From Plantago ovata (Eukaryota > Streptophyta > Magnoliopsida > Lamiales > Plantaginaceae): a stretch of DNA of 64,000 nucleotides. The notes under the pieces are model-generated. The model saw only the letters and a program-made list of their open reading frames with translations. It made no database searches and was not told the DNA's origin. The first letter of the stretch is position 1. Each line of letters opens with the position of its first letter. Of the stretch, positions 54,100-64,000 are shown piece by piece. Position numbers and translations under genes: made by a program. Where the stretch lies: positions 86,538,753 through 86,602,752 of the forward strand of contig CM051456.1 of assembly GCA_028274465.1 (NCBI GenBank), written 5' to 3'.

Positions 54100-57000
54100 A
54101 AAACTTAAGACTTGGGTTTCCATTGGACGCATTCTTGAACATGTTAATGGACATCCAATTTTGGATAATTAACTTGTTTGCTCTTGATTGTGCAGACTTC
54201 AGCCACGGAGACAAACGATGCAATCTGGCACACAGTGGTTGTGGAAAGCACATGACGGGCAACAAGAATAACCTTATAAACTATAGACGGTGGTCTAAAG
54301 GTCCAACAATAAAGTTTGCTGGTGGAGGCTCTGGTTCTACAAAAGGCTATGGTGACGTGAAGTTAGGATGCATTACCATTACGGGAGTTCTTTATGTCAA
54401 AAATCTTAAGTTTAATCTTTTCAGCATGAGTCAATTTGCTGACAAAGGATATTTCATCAAAATCAAAAGTGATGAATGTAAACTTATAGATTTCGAGACA
54501 AAGAAGGTTATTATGATTGCAAGAAGATCAGGAGGCTTGTACACCGTAGATTGGTCTTCAGCAATCGTTGAAAAATGCCTTGTCTCAGATCACGATTGCC
54601 TTGCTGAAAAAGCATGGTTATGGCATAAACGAACAAGTCATCTAAACTTCAAGACGCTGAATAAGCTGTCTAAAAGGAACTTGTAGTTGGATTACCTAAG
54701 GTTACTTTTAAGAAGGATGGTGTTTGCAATGCATGTCAGCAAGGAAAGCAAACCAAATCTTCTTTTAAGAACAAGGCAGTACCGTCAACTACAAAACCTT
54801 TACAACTCTTGCACATGGACTTGTTTGAATCTTCTTCAACAAGCTATGCTGGTAAGAAGTATGGTCTGGTGGTGGTAGATGACTATTCAAGATTCACTTG
54901 GGTAGTATTTATCAAGCACAAATCTGAAACAAGGACTGAAATACCTAACTTGCTGATTAAGCTTGAAGTCATAAAAAATGACAAGGTAAAAGTCATAAGA
55001 ACAGACCATGGTACTGAGTTTTTAAACCAGTACATAACTGAGTATTGCACTTCAAAAGGCATACAACATCAGTTATCCTCAGTGTTGTTGAACGGAAGAA
55101 TCGTACCCTAAAAGAAGCCGCAAGAACAATGCTTGTTGACACTGAAATAAGTGAGGCTTACTGGGTTGAAGCGATTAATACCGCCTGTTAATACTCAAAA
55201 CAGTTGTCTGATTACTAAGGAATACAACAAAACTCCCTATGAGTTGTTTGTTGGTAGACCTCCTAATATCACTCATCTAACAGTATTTGGTTGTAAGTGT
55301 TTCGTTCTTAATAACGGTAGAGAATACCTAAGAAAATTTCAACCAAAGGCAGACGAAGCGATATTTCTTGGTTACTCCTTGCATAGTAAAGCTTATAGAG
55401 TTTACAACAAAAAGGCACAAAAGATCGAAGAATCAGTGCATGTTGTATTCTACGAAAAGACACAAGGAGTGCCTGCTGAAGAAGAAATATCAGAATGTAT
55501 GAAAAAGCTAATCATACATGAGCAAAGAACTGAATCTAATGCTAGGCAAATCAAGTCAATTGAACTAAATGATGATTCTGACAATGACTCTCATCCCCCA
55601 AGTCATGACAAGATAAATGTAGTTCACGACAAAGAATTTCCAGCAAAAGACGCAGTTGCTCCGGAAGTTGCTGAAATTACGCAACCTCCCGTGCCTGCTG
55701 ATGAGTTACCACAATCTAGCAATGCTGAACAAGCAGTTGCTGATGAACCAATCTCAGCAGAGACACAAAATACCAATAGTACTGAACAAGTACATGCTGA
55801 AGAGTCACATGCTGATGAGCAAACATATCCAGATCCAACGAGCAGAAAGCCTGTTAACAAATGGATTATAGATCATCCCTCTACGGATATGATTGGTGAT
55901 ATTGATAAACGCCAAGTGACTAGATCCAAAGTTTCTGCTAGTCATGGACTTGCTGAAGAAGCAAATGTCGTAGAAGTAGAATCATTGTTCTCTTGCTTTG
56001 TTTCAGAAATTGAACCCAAGACCATAGAAGAAGCTTTAAAGCATTTTGAATGGATCAAGGCAAAACAAGAAGAACTGGATCAATTTGAAAGGAACAATGT
56101 CTGGAAACTTGTACCACTTGCTGAAGGAAAGAAAGATATTGGTACAAAGTGGGTGTTCAGAAACAAGCTGAGTGAGTCTGGTGAAGTAACAAGAAACAAA
56201 ACACGGTTAGTTGCTCAAGGTTACTGTCAGACTGAAGGATTGGACTATGATGAGTCTTATGCACCAGTTGGAAGATTGGATGCAATTAGGCTTTTCTTGG
56301 CCTTTGCTGCTCATAATGACTTCATTGTTTACCAAATGGACGTTAAAAGTGCATTCTTGAATGGTGAACTTGCTGAAGAAGTCTACTTAGAACAACCTCC
56401 CGGCTTTGAACTTCCCTCAGAAACCAAGATGGTATACAAGCTTTAGAAAGCAGTATATGGTCTAAAGCAAGCACCAAGAGCTTGGTATGATACCTTGGCT
56501 AAGTTCTTGTTGGATAATGGTTTCAAGAAAGGTGAAGTTGACAAAACTTTATTTACCATGAACCATGATGGTAAAATACTCTTAGTTCAAATATATGTGG
56601 ATGACATTATATTTCGATCTAAGGACAAGCAACTTTGTGATGATTTTGCCAAGCTCATGACAAACAAATTTGAAATGAGTATGATGGGAAAATTGAATTA
56701 TTTCCTAGGATTGCAAGTCAAGCAACTCAAAGATGAAATATTCATAAATCAAGCAAAGTATGCGAAAGAAATGCTCATAAAGTTTAGGATCAAAGAGGAA
56801 GAGAAACCTGAAAAGATCCCTATGAGTACATTGCGGCTGGTTGTTGCACAGCTCAAATCCTATGGATTCAGCAACAATTAAGAGATTATGGTATTTCTTC
56901 AAAGAAAACACCAATCTTTTGTGATAATACGAGTGCTATTGCTATCACGCAAAATCCTAAGTTTCACTCCAGGACCAAACATATTGATATTAGACATCAT

Positions 57001-57149
57001 TTCATTAGAGATCATGTAGAAAAGGGAGATATTGAGGTTGTGAAAGTAGGTACTGATGATCAACTTGCTTACATCTTTACCAAGCCCCTACCAGATAATA
57101 GATTCGCAATGCTAAGGTATAACCTTGGATTGATTGAATTACCTCAATA
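54100..57149 (+). pseudogene. SIRE-like Copia pol of B (protease, integrase, reverse transcriptase, RNase H; heavily damaged)
   Basis: Protease region at 54229-54258 reads HSGCGKHMTG; the catalytic Asp of DSG is gone, apparently through a small deletion. The integrase starts LWHKRTSHLNF (about 54618), with a TAG at 54684, frameshifts near 54690-54810, HMDLF and RTDHGTEF (about 55002), and a deletion before the VVERKNR motif. Reverse transcriptase from about 56090 has MDVKSAFLNG, a TAG at 56444, YGLKQAPRAWY and intact YVDD (about 56597). Between about 56823 and 56834 the frame jumps from the RT tail to RNase H (YIAAGCC), a deletion of perhaps 200 residues. RNase H ends LPQ at 57149. Confidence 0.88.
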
Positions 57150-57168
57150 AGGGATACAATTGGCAGAA

Positions 57169-57531
57169 TGCTGAAACAGGTATTCAGCAAGCCAAAGTAT
57201 TCTTACTTAATTAAAAGCTCCTTCCACTAATTTCTTCTAAGAAATGATAGGTCACTACATGATTGTTGAAACAGGCATTCAGCAAGTAATTCCTTCAAAA
57301 CGGGTATTTGTTAGGAAACTTGATCACTTGGTGAAACGGGCACTCAGTAAGAGAAAAACCTTAAAGATTGCTGAAACGGGTATTCAGACAATTAAAGATA
57401 CTGAAACAGGTATTCAAGTATCAAGGGAATATTCTGAGACGGGAACTCAGAAAAGAGCAAAACTCACTTCTCAGATTTTACCAAAAGATATCTCAAGTAT
57501 AAAAAGCATTTACTGATACTGGAACTCAGAA
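57169..57531 (+). repeat. Seven-unit hairpin / ETGIQ repeat array
   Basis: Units at about 57169-57189, 57265-57283, 57330-57351, 57368-57387, 57398-57421, 57432-57452 and 57511-57531. Consensus CTGAA-ACRGGNA-TTCAG. Unit 1 has TGCTGAA/TTCAGCA, unit 6 TTCTGAG/CTCAGAA, unit 5 ATACT...AGTAT. Several units keep the codons for Glu-Thr-Gly-Ile/Thr-Gln. Confidence 0.7.
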
Positions 57532-57919
57532 ATATCTTTTAAACTTAAGGAAATATGCGATGTCTGAGTAAGGGGGAACTTTCAGCAAGTAACAAGGGTA
57601 TTTATGCAAACTCTCTGAAAAGATTCTTGTTTATTTCAGCAAGCAATCAAATCCCATAAATCTCGGTAAAATCAATTTGTGACGTTAACCGGGCACAGAT
57701 AAACTTGCTAATAATCATGACATGAAATACAATCATGGCCATTGATTAAAAGGAGTTATTTATCTAACGGTTAACATTACAAAGAGAAAGAGTGCTCTGA
57801 CGGTTTTTATTAGTGGGCCACTACGCATTTAATGCAAAGGCTCCACTAACGCTATTGTTTCTCTGTTTTACCCTTGCTGAGAACTCAAATCGATTGAGAT
57901 TCTTGCACATCAGAGACAC

Positions 57920-57927
57920 TATATAAA
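57920..57927 (+). promoter_or_regulatory. TATA box before the envelope-like ORF
   Basis: TATATAAA in the context GACACTATATAAAGAAGG, about 135 bases before the ATG at 58061, with a pyrimidine-rich stretch in between. It looks like a plant promoter core; use is not proven. Confidence 0.45.
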
Positions 57928-58060
57928 GAAGGAGTTAGAGAAAGACAAAATTCTTTAACTCACATTTCCTTTCTCTGCAAATTTTAGCTTGAATCTACTG
58001 TACCGCCGGTCAAAAAAGAAAACAATCTTTTTCGTACACGTTTCTCATCTATATAAAGAA

Positions 58061-61000
58061 ATGGCACCAAAGAGACAGTCATCTAAGACATCAAAGTCGT
58101 CTAAGGTTGACAGTGCTGAAAAACGCACTGCTCCGGTGACTAACACAATGAAAGTTGTGTTGAAAAACGATAGGATAACAGAAAAACCCATGCCTCCCTC
58201 ATATCTAGGCACTGCAAAGTGTGAGATGATGATGCAATGGGGTGGTTTTGCAAAGGAGAAGTATATCCGATACTTTTATGAACAAGAACTAGACGGTGAC
58301 AATGAAGAGGCGCTTGACTTCATTAAACAACAAGGCCTCATTACTTTATAACAGCTCGCCCTAAGAAAGTGAGCATGTTAGACACTATGGAGTTCTACAA
58401 CAATGCAGAAATCCAGTCCCTAACTGATAGTCAAGGAGTCACTGAAAAAGTGATCTTTTCTACAGTTCAGAATACGCAAATCGTCCTGAAATTGACTGAT
58501 TTAGCAGAAATCTTTCAGATTCCAACCACTGGAACTGAAGAAGACATCACTACCACTGATGAAGAGATAGAAGCCTTCTACAGTGATGTCAGAAATGAGA
58601 AAATGAAGAAAGGAGAGATTGCTCCCGTGACTTGGACAAAGCACGTTAAGAGGAAGCAACGCTGCCACTCACTTGGTCTACTAGCTCTGCTACTAATCAA
58701 AGTCTTAGACTCCCAAGTCGGAGGAATAGACCAAGTAGGCTTGAGAAGGTGGCCGCTGCTGATGCATATCTATGAGAACAAAACGGAGCTCAACTGGGCA
58801 AAGTACATTTTCAACAGACTTGTTGATTGTGTTACTAAATTCAAGGTCAAGGTTGAAGACAACAAGGTCTCACCTCCATTCCCAGTCATGTATGGACTGA
58901 AGATATGCTATATCCTTGAACACTTCAGGATTCAGCTGAGAAACCCATTGCCAATCAAGAAATCTGTATGCAATGTGGGAAGAGCCTTCTACAAGCAAAA
59001 TGTACCTAAGACTGCTGGCAAGAAACTCGAAAAATCAAAGAAGACAACAGCTGCAAATGTTGTCAGCACAAGCCAACAAGAAAGGTATACAACAGCTGCA
59101 GATGTCACCACTCAGCAAGAAAATGCTCCAGCAATTGAAAAAGTTGTTGATGAAACTGTTGTAGATGGTGATCATGATGAAACTGCTGTAGATGGTGATC
59201 ATGCTAACACCACTACACCCGTTGCTGAAAAAGCAACTACTGACGCCACTGCTGAGAAATTGGAGAAATCCAAGAAGAAAAAGAGGAAAGCTGATGGTGA
59301 CACTCAGACTGCAGCGTCATCAGCTAACCCCGTCCCCAAGAGAAAAAGGACAAATAACCCAAGAAAGAAAACACTGGCTCGCAAGTCAGTACCAATTGTC
59401 CATGATCTTTCGGACGATTCTCAAGCAGTTGCTGAAAAGCAAGCTCCAGTAGATGTTGACAATGTGGTTACTGAGACCTATGTCAGCAATGTTGAAGTGT
59501 TTGCGGAAGCCTTCAACAATCAACTTAATGTTGATTCATCTACTGAGAATAGACCACAAGGCAGTGGAAATGAAATTCCTACCCCAATCCCAGATATCTA
59601 CATTGTAGATAATCTTGATGATCAGACTCTGGAACCAGTGACTGATATTGCTACTGATATAAGAACCGCGACACTTGCTGAAGCTGTCGTTGCTGAAAAG
59701 ATGGTTGCTGAACAAGCAACTCATCAAGTTGCTGAAGAACCAGTTGCTGAGACCGCAATGGTTCAAGTCCCAGAAGTTGCTGAAACAACACAAGAGACAT
59801 TATTCGACGACGCATCTCAAGATGCTGAGAATACTGGACCCAGTTCACCGAAAACATCCATTGACAAAGTTCAGCTTGTGCTGAAAGAACTAAGTCATCA
59901 AATGGAGTTGGATATTGAAGACACATCCAACAAATCAATCGATGTTTTCATGACAAGCAGTGAGCTCAAGGGTCAAGATGCCTCTGCTCAACTTGTCATT
60001 TCAGAGACAAGGGAGATTGCTGAAACCGCACAACTTTTCAAACAGAGCAAGAAAAGAAGTCTGCTGAAGAAACAGTCCCAGATATTGAAGAAGTTGTCGT
60101 TGATGAAAGGACTGAGCCACAACCTGTCCTTCTTCAGCAGGTAGTTAACTCAACCATAAGCAACTCTTCATTATCTGAAACTCAATCTTTTGCTAATATA
60201 ATAATTTCTCTACATACTTCTCAAGATACAAGTCAGACGGTTGCTGAAGCCTCTGCACTAGAATCAACACTTCCTGCTCAGCAGGTAGTTAAAGTTTTTG
60301 GTAATACAACTAAGTTTGATAACTTCGTGCTTGTATCTAACTCACGATTATATCAGGATGAACAAATGAAGGATGCTTCTCAAGCTCCTCCAGGAATGGA
60401 AATAGTACCAGCACAAACAACTGTGCAACATGAGCTTGCTGAATCTCAGCAGGTAAATCATGTTTCAGCTTTGGACTCTAAGACTATTTTCCAAACCTTT
60501 CCTGAACATAATGTTATTCTTTTTCAGGCTCAAAAGGAGACCACAGAAGTGGTTCACATCACTGAAGATCCAAAAGTAAGTTCTGAAGAACTTTACTTAG
60601 ACTTCAAGAGAACTACCTTGTCAAGAGTTGCTAAGTCTGTCAGCAACTGGCAAAGGTACAGAAGGATGGACTTTTCTGACCTTCATCTTCATCTATCCAA
60701 CGAGAAAAAGAGGTCTTCTCTGCTGAAACTCGAGACCTTTGTCAACTCTATACTTCCAGAAGACATGTCATATTCTCAGCTAATGAGCTCAAATCTGATT
60801 GCTCAAATCAGAGAGAATATGAAGGCCAAATTCAAGAGTGCCTCTCTAGCTGAACAAGATGTGATGCTCAAGGGTTCTTTTGTACCCGTGGTGGCTGATC
60901 CCCACAAAATCAATGAAGAAGAGGAAGTAACGAGTGTTGCTTTGTACAAGCATCTCAAGTTGGTCATATTAACAGAAGATGATGAAGAGGAAGAAGATGA

Positions 61001-62539
61001 AAATATCCCTACTGATCCCAGTGATGATGAAGGGAAAGATTCTAAGGACAAAAAGGACGACGATGATGACAATCAAGGTCCTAGTCCTGATGCTGGAGGA
61101 CTTAAACTAACAGTTGCTGAGACTGAGAATCAAGACAATCAGCAAGCTGATCAAACACCAAGTTAGCAAGAATCCCAACCTGCTCCTACTGAACCAAGTA
61201 CTCAAGCACCTGTACAAGGCGCTGATACTGAAGAAGAGTATGCCAGAAAGCGCGCCGCATTGAAACATGGCAAGAGAAAGCTTTCTGATGCCGAGTTATC
61301 TTTACTCGATGCCAAGGTCACTGATCCAAACCTTGATGATGATGAAGAAATGGATGAAGATTACCAAAGAGCACTTCAAAATAGTCTCCAAATTCATGCA
61401 AGGCATACGCAGAATTTGGATATTGCTCAATCTTCAGGAGTAAAGCCACAGGAAGTCCCTCCCTTCCACTTACTACTGGTGAAACTCCAGCAATTGAGTC
61501 TCAAACGTTGCCCTCAGCAACTACTCAATTAAAACATACTACTGGTGAAACTCCAGTCGTTGAGTCTGAAGCATTGCCATCAGCAACCACTCAACCAGAA
61601 AGGAATGAAGTTGCCGATTTAGGTTCCAAGGTTGCTGGCCTTGATGAATCTGACGATGAAGACGATCTTTCAGCAAATGAGGATGATCACTCAAAGAGAA
61701 ATGACCCCAAAGTGGTTGAAATTCCTCCTCCTGACTATGAACATGATGTAGGAGATTTGGAGATGACTTGAGAAGTCATTTGCTGACAAAAGATGATCAA
61801 TTTGCTTCTGAGCTCAAAGTTCATTCCTTGACCCCAAATTTAGTTCTGTTCCCAAATGTGGAGGATTTCACTCCAAGAATTAAAGCACTAATGGAAGTCC
61901 ACAAAGCCTGCAAAGCAGAAGATGATGCACAACTTGCTGAGAGTCCGCTTGACATCGGAAAAATATTGGCTACTGTGCTGAAACGCACTACTACTCTTAC
62001 AATAGCTCAAAAAGACATCAGTCTTTACCACAAAAGCTATGAAGAAGATGTAAGTCAAGCACTCCGGCTAGCAAAGTCTGCATTAGTCAAGGCTCAGACT
62101 TTCATTGAAGATAAGGTCGCAAGAGAGCGCAGACATGAGGAGAATCTGGTGAGTATTAAACAAGAATTGTCAAAGCTGACCTCTGATCAGCAAGCAATTA
62201 TCATGAAATACAACAGCCTAAGTACTCTTGCTGAAAATTGCAATGAGTTATTTTCTTTGCACATTACTCCAATGATGCAATCCATGTCTAAGGGTGAAGA
62301 TAAGCAAAAGAGATCTTCAAGGACGAAAACCCTACTGAAGCGCCACTGACTATAGAACCTCTTGCTGAAAGAGAGCAAAGTTCTAAAAGACAAGCAGATT
62401 CTGAGTTGAATTCAGCAAGTCCGAAAAAGAGAAAAACTTCTGCTGAAACTCATGAATTCTGTCACACTGAAAGTCGTCAAGATCTGAATAATGAAGATGA
62501 TGATGATGATGACAATCAGACCATAGCTCAAGCCATAAG
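58061..62539 (+). pseudogene. Envelope-like third ORF of B (decayed, cut by L)
   Basis: Starts MAPKRQSSKTSKSSK, a basic Ser/Lys-rich N-terminus. The region about 58200-58990 (EFYNNAEI, LKLTDLAEIFQIP, NWAKYIFNRLVDCV, PPFPVMYGLKICYILE) has the pattern of the plant transposon-protein domain also seen in ORF2 of G, though distant. Then come Lys-rich, Ala-Glu-rich (VAE, AET) and acidic segments, and a coiled coil near 62080-62250. Breaks: TAA at 58349 by a 2-base loss, frameshift near 60030, TAG at 61164 where A has CAG, and later frameshifts near 61440 and 62330. Three GT...AG segments that are open and multiples of three occur at 60141-60236, 60285-60356 and 60453-60527. It ends at the insertion of L. 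Confidence 0.7.
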
Positions 62540-63762
62540 TGATGAAACGTAGGATTGTCGAGTTCCAACTTAATCAAATAAATTTATATTTAGCCAAAGG
62601 CAATTCACAACTACAACGAAAACCGTAGTGTAGCAGTAGAATAACCTCGAGTGTCGATCTCTAAGGACTATAACTAGCTTTATCTAATTTAACTTGAGAA
62701 TATAAACAAGAAGACGGCTTAGCAAAGGTTTGTCTTAACAAATAATGGAGATTGGTGATAGTATGGTCCTTCAAAGCGTAACGGGTTAATAATCATGCAT
62801 AAATTCCTCGGTTTTGCATAGAGATCTTTGATCAATGAATTGTCCAGTTGTAATTATCAAACACTACGAAGATATAGATTTAGATAGGTCAAAGACCAAT
62901 GATTTGTCCAGTTGTGTGCAATAATTAATCAACAATACGAAGATAGAGATTTAGATAGATCAAAGAAATAAAGCAATAACTCAGAGTATAATGCGCGATA
63001 TAGCCATTAGCATAATGATTAACCCTTCGCTAAGAATTGACATACTATCACTAACGAGAAGTTTAGCTACTCATAGTTGTCATGCAATCAACAGAAATCA
63101 TAGAAGAAAACATGTTGAAAGATATATAAAAATAAGTAGAAAAACTATAAGATACAATGTTACCGAAGGTTGTCAGTCTCCGAAGAATCGCGATCTTACA
63201 AGCTCCAAACTGCTATGAAAAAGTATCTCCTAAGCTAAGAACACCCAGAACAGGCTCTGGGGAATTCCTACCTAAAACTACAGAGAAAGGTCTGGAAAAG
63301 TATGAAAAACGGAGAAAAACTGAGCAACTATATATAGGCTACGAATTGTGTGGGGCGAAGGGACCCACACACCGGGCGATTCGCCTGGTGGGGCGATTCG
63401 CCCGGGAGTATTTTTCGGCCTAAAATGCGTATTCGACGCGGTTTTGGATTTCCTCCCCTTTTCGGACTCGGTTTCTGACTTCTAGTGGCCTTCTAGCCTC
63501 CAGATTCGACCCCTACACTTCAAATCCTATCCGGAATCTTTCAGATACTCCAATTAGGCTTCTGGAACACCAATTCCTTGTCTACTTCAATATAATTGCC
63601 CTGAAAAACCTCGTTTTTTCAACCAAAACCTGTAAAATAAAAACTAAAGGGAAACGTGACACTATTCTAATAAAATGCACTAAAATATAGCTAAATTAAC
63701 ATAGAGGATAGCTAAAATAGGTGAAAAAGACTCAAATGAAAGTGTAAAATACACATTCATCA
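62540..63762 (-). repeat. 3' LTR of L
   Basis: 1223 bp, same family as the solo LTR at 29942-31147. On the plus strand it starts TGATGAAACG and ends ACATTCATCA. GC-rich dyads lie at about 63346-63409 next to a TATA-like CTATATATAG (63328-63337), as in the solo LTR. Confidence 0.87.
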
Positions 63763-64000
63763 AACTCCCCAAACCGAACCTTTGCTTGTCCTGAAGCAAC
63801 TAAGCTAGACTCTAATGCAAAAAACAATGCAACACACAAAATGGAGTCTCATGCCAAATGAAATGAAATAATCTACTAAATCTATCAAAAAACATATGAA
63901 CAAAAACCATACAAGTCATAACATGAATATAGGTTGAAGAATGCCTCGATTGACTCATACACATTCACATAAGCACTTATGTCAAGACAAGATAGTCTCT
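62540..64000 (-). mobile_element. Second-family Athila-like Gypsy element L (3' end, minus strand, continues past the window)
   Basis: The 3' LTR spans 62540-63762 and is followed on the plus strand by AACTCCCCAAACC, the reverse of a polypurine tract, and the conserved terminal hairpin. The remaining bases to 64000 resemble the 3' internal region of G (44304-44530) and hold no gene. It is inserted in the envelope-like ORF of B. Confidence 0.85.

Larger units (their letters stand above)
57150..58060 (+). other. Spacer between pol and envelope-like ORF of B
   Basis: About 900 bases. 57169-57531 holds a seven-unit hairpin repeat that also reads as a short ORF (57244-57516) with ETGIQ-like peptides. 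The rest is AT-rich, with a TATA box at 57920 and a T/C-rich untranslated stretch before the ATG at 58061. Confidence 0.65.
32316..62539 (+). mobile_element. SIRE-like Ty1/Copia element, copy B (with nested C, K, G and L)
   Basis: Order: 5' LTR (32316-42937, split by C), tRNA-iMet primer site, gag (split by G), protease, integrase, reverse transcriptase, RNase H, a spacer with a hairpin array, and an envelope-like ORF cut by element L at 62540. The 3' LTR is not in the window. With insertions removed the LTR is 1559 bp. The final five bases before the LTR are CAAAC; the matching right copy cannot be checked. Confidence 0.88.

Noticed and set aside
58369-60144. A host gene of 591 codons
   Set aside because: It is collinear with the sequence beside the A LTR, is repeated, and lies where SIRE-like elements carry a third ORF; it is kept as part of element B.

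Overview
This window is plant nuclear DNA, most likely from a eudicot, and in the parts I can read it is nested LTR retrotransposons and their debris. Plant-type lineages are recognisable (SIRE-like Copia, Athila-like, Tat-like and Tekay-like Gypsy, a MULE, a hAT-like end), and primer-binding sites match plant initiator tRNA-Met or tRNA-Asp. I found no convincing host gene, rRNA, tRNA gene or CRISPR. A 100-N run at 32694-32793 marks a eukaryotic scaffold gap. The species cannot be named from this.

Layout. (1) 1-12963: the 3' part of a SIRE-like Copia element (copy A): a decayed envelope-like ORF, then its 3' LTR, into which a complete 7.1-kb Athila-like element (H, 5110-12258, target duplication GTTAT) has jumped. 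(2) 12964-13363: a Tat-like gag fragment. (3) From 13364: an old Athila-like element (E). Its gag is split by a Copia solo LTR (D1, 15998-31344, duplication ACAAA). D1 itself holds a full-length Copia of the same family (D2, 17027-26826, ACGTC), a non-autonomous MULE (27299-29538, 9-bp duplication) and a Gypsy solo LTR (29942-31147, ATATA). (4) From 31827: a hAT-like end, then a second SIRE-like Copia (B, 32316 to at least 62539). B's 5' LTR carries an inverted copy of its own family (C, 32407-41464, ATTTA), which carries a gag-only Tekay-like element (K, 33937-40527, AGTAA). B's gag is broken by an Athila-like element on the minus strand (G, 43688-52721), and its envelope-like ORF by another Gypsy element (L, from 62540). 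Removing the insertions rebuilds LTRs of consistent length (D1 2082 bp against 2082 and 2078 for D2; B 1559 and C 1572), which supports the model.

The coding capacity is mostly broken. K gag (37333-38499) and ORF2 of element G (46398-47708, minus) are the two intact-looking reading frames. H, E and G belong to an Athila-like family that has gag and protease but no visible reverse transcriptase or integrase. G carries instead ORF2, a protein resembling the 'putative plant transposon protein' domain, preceded by a probable 5' UTR intron.

The most striking structure is non-coding. Several element families carry arrays of short dyads whose arms vary together: 17-bp CCAAGCG-NNN-CGCTTGG dyads in the Athila-like family, CCGGGCG-NNN-CGCCCGG in a second Gypsy family, AT-rich hairpins in the Copia D LTR, a covarying four-unit hairpin repeat in the D2 leader, and a seven-unit hairpin array between pol and the envelope-like ORF of B. 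Paired changes suggest that folding, or dyad binding, is what is kept. All such statements rest on reading by eye and need computed alignments and folds.
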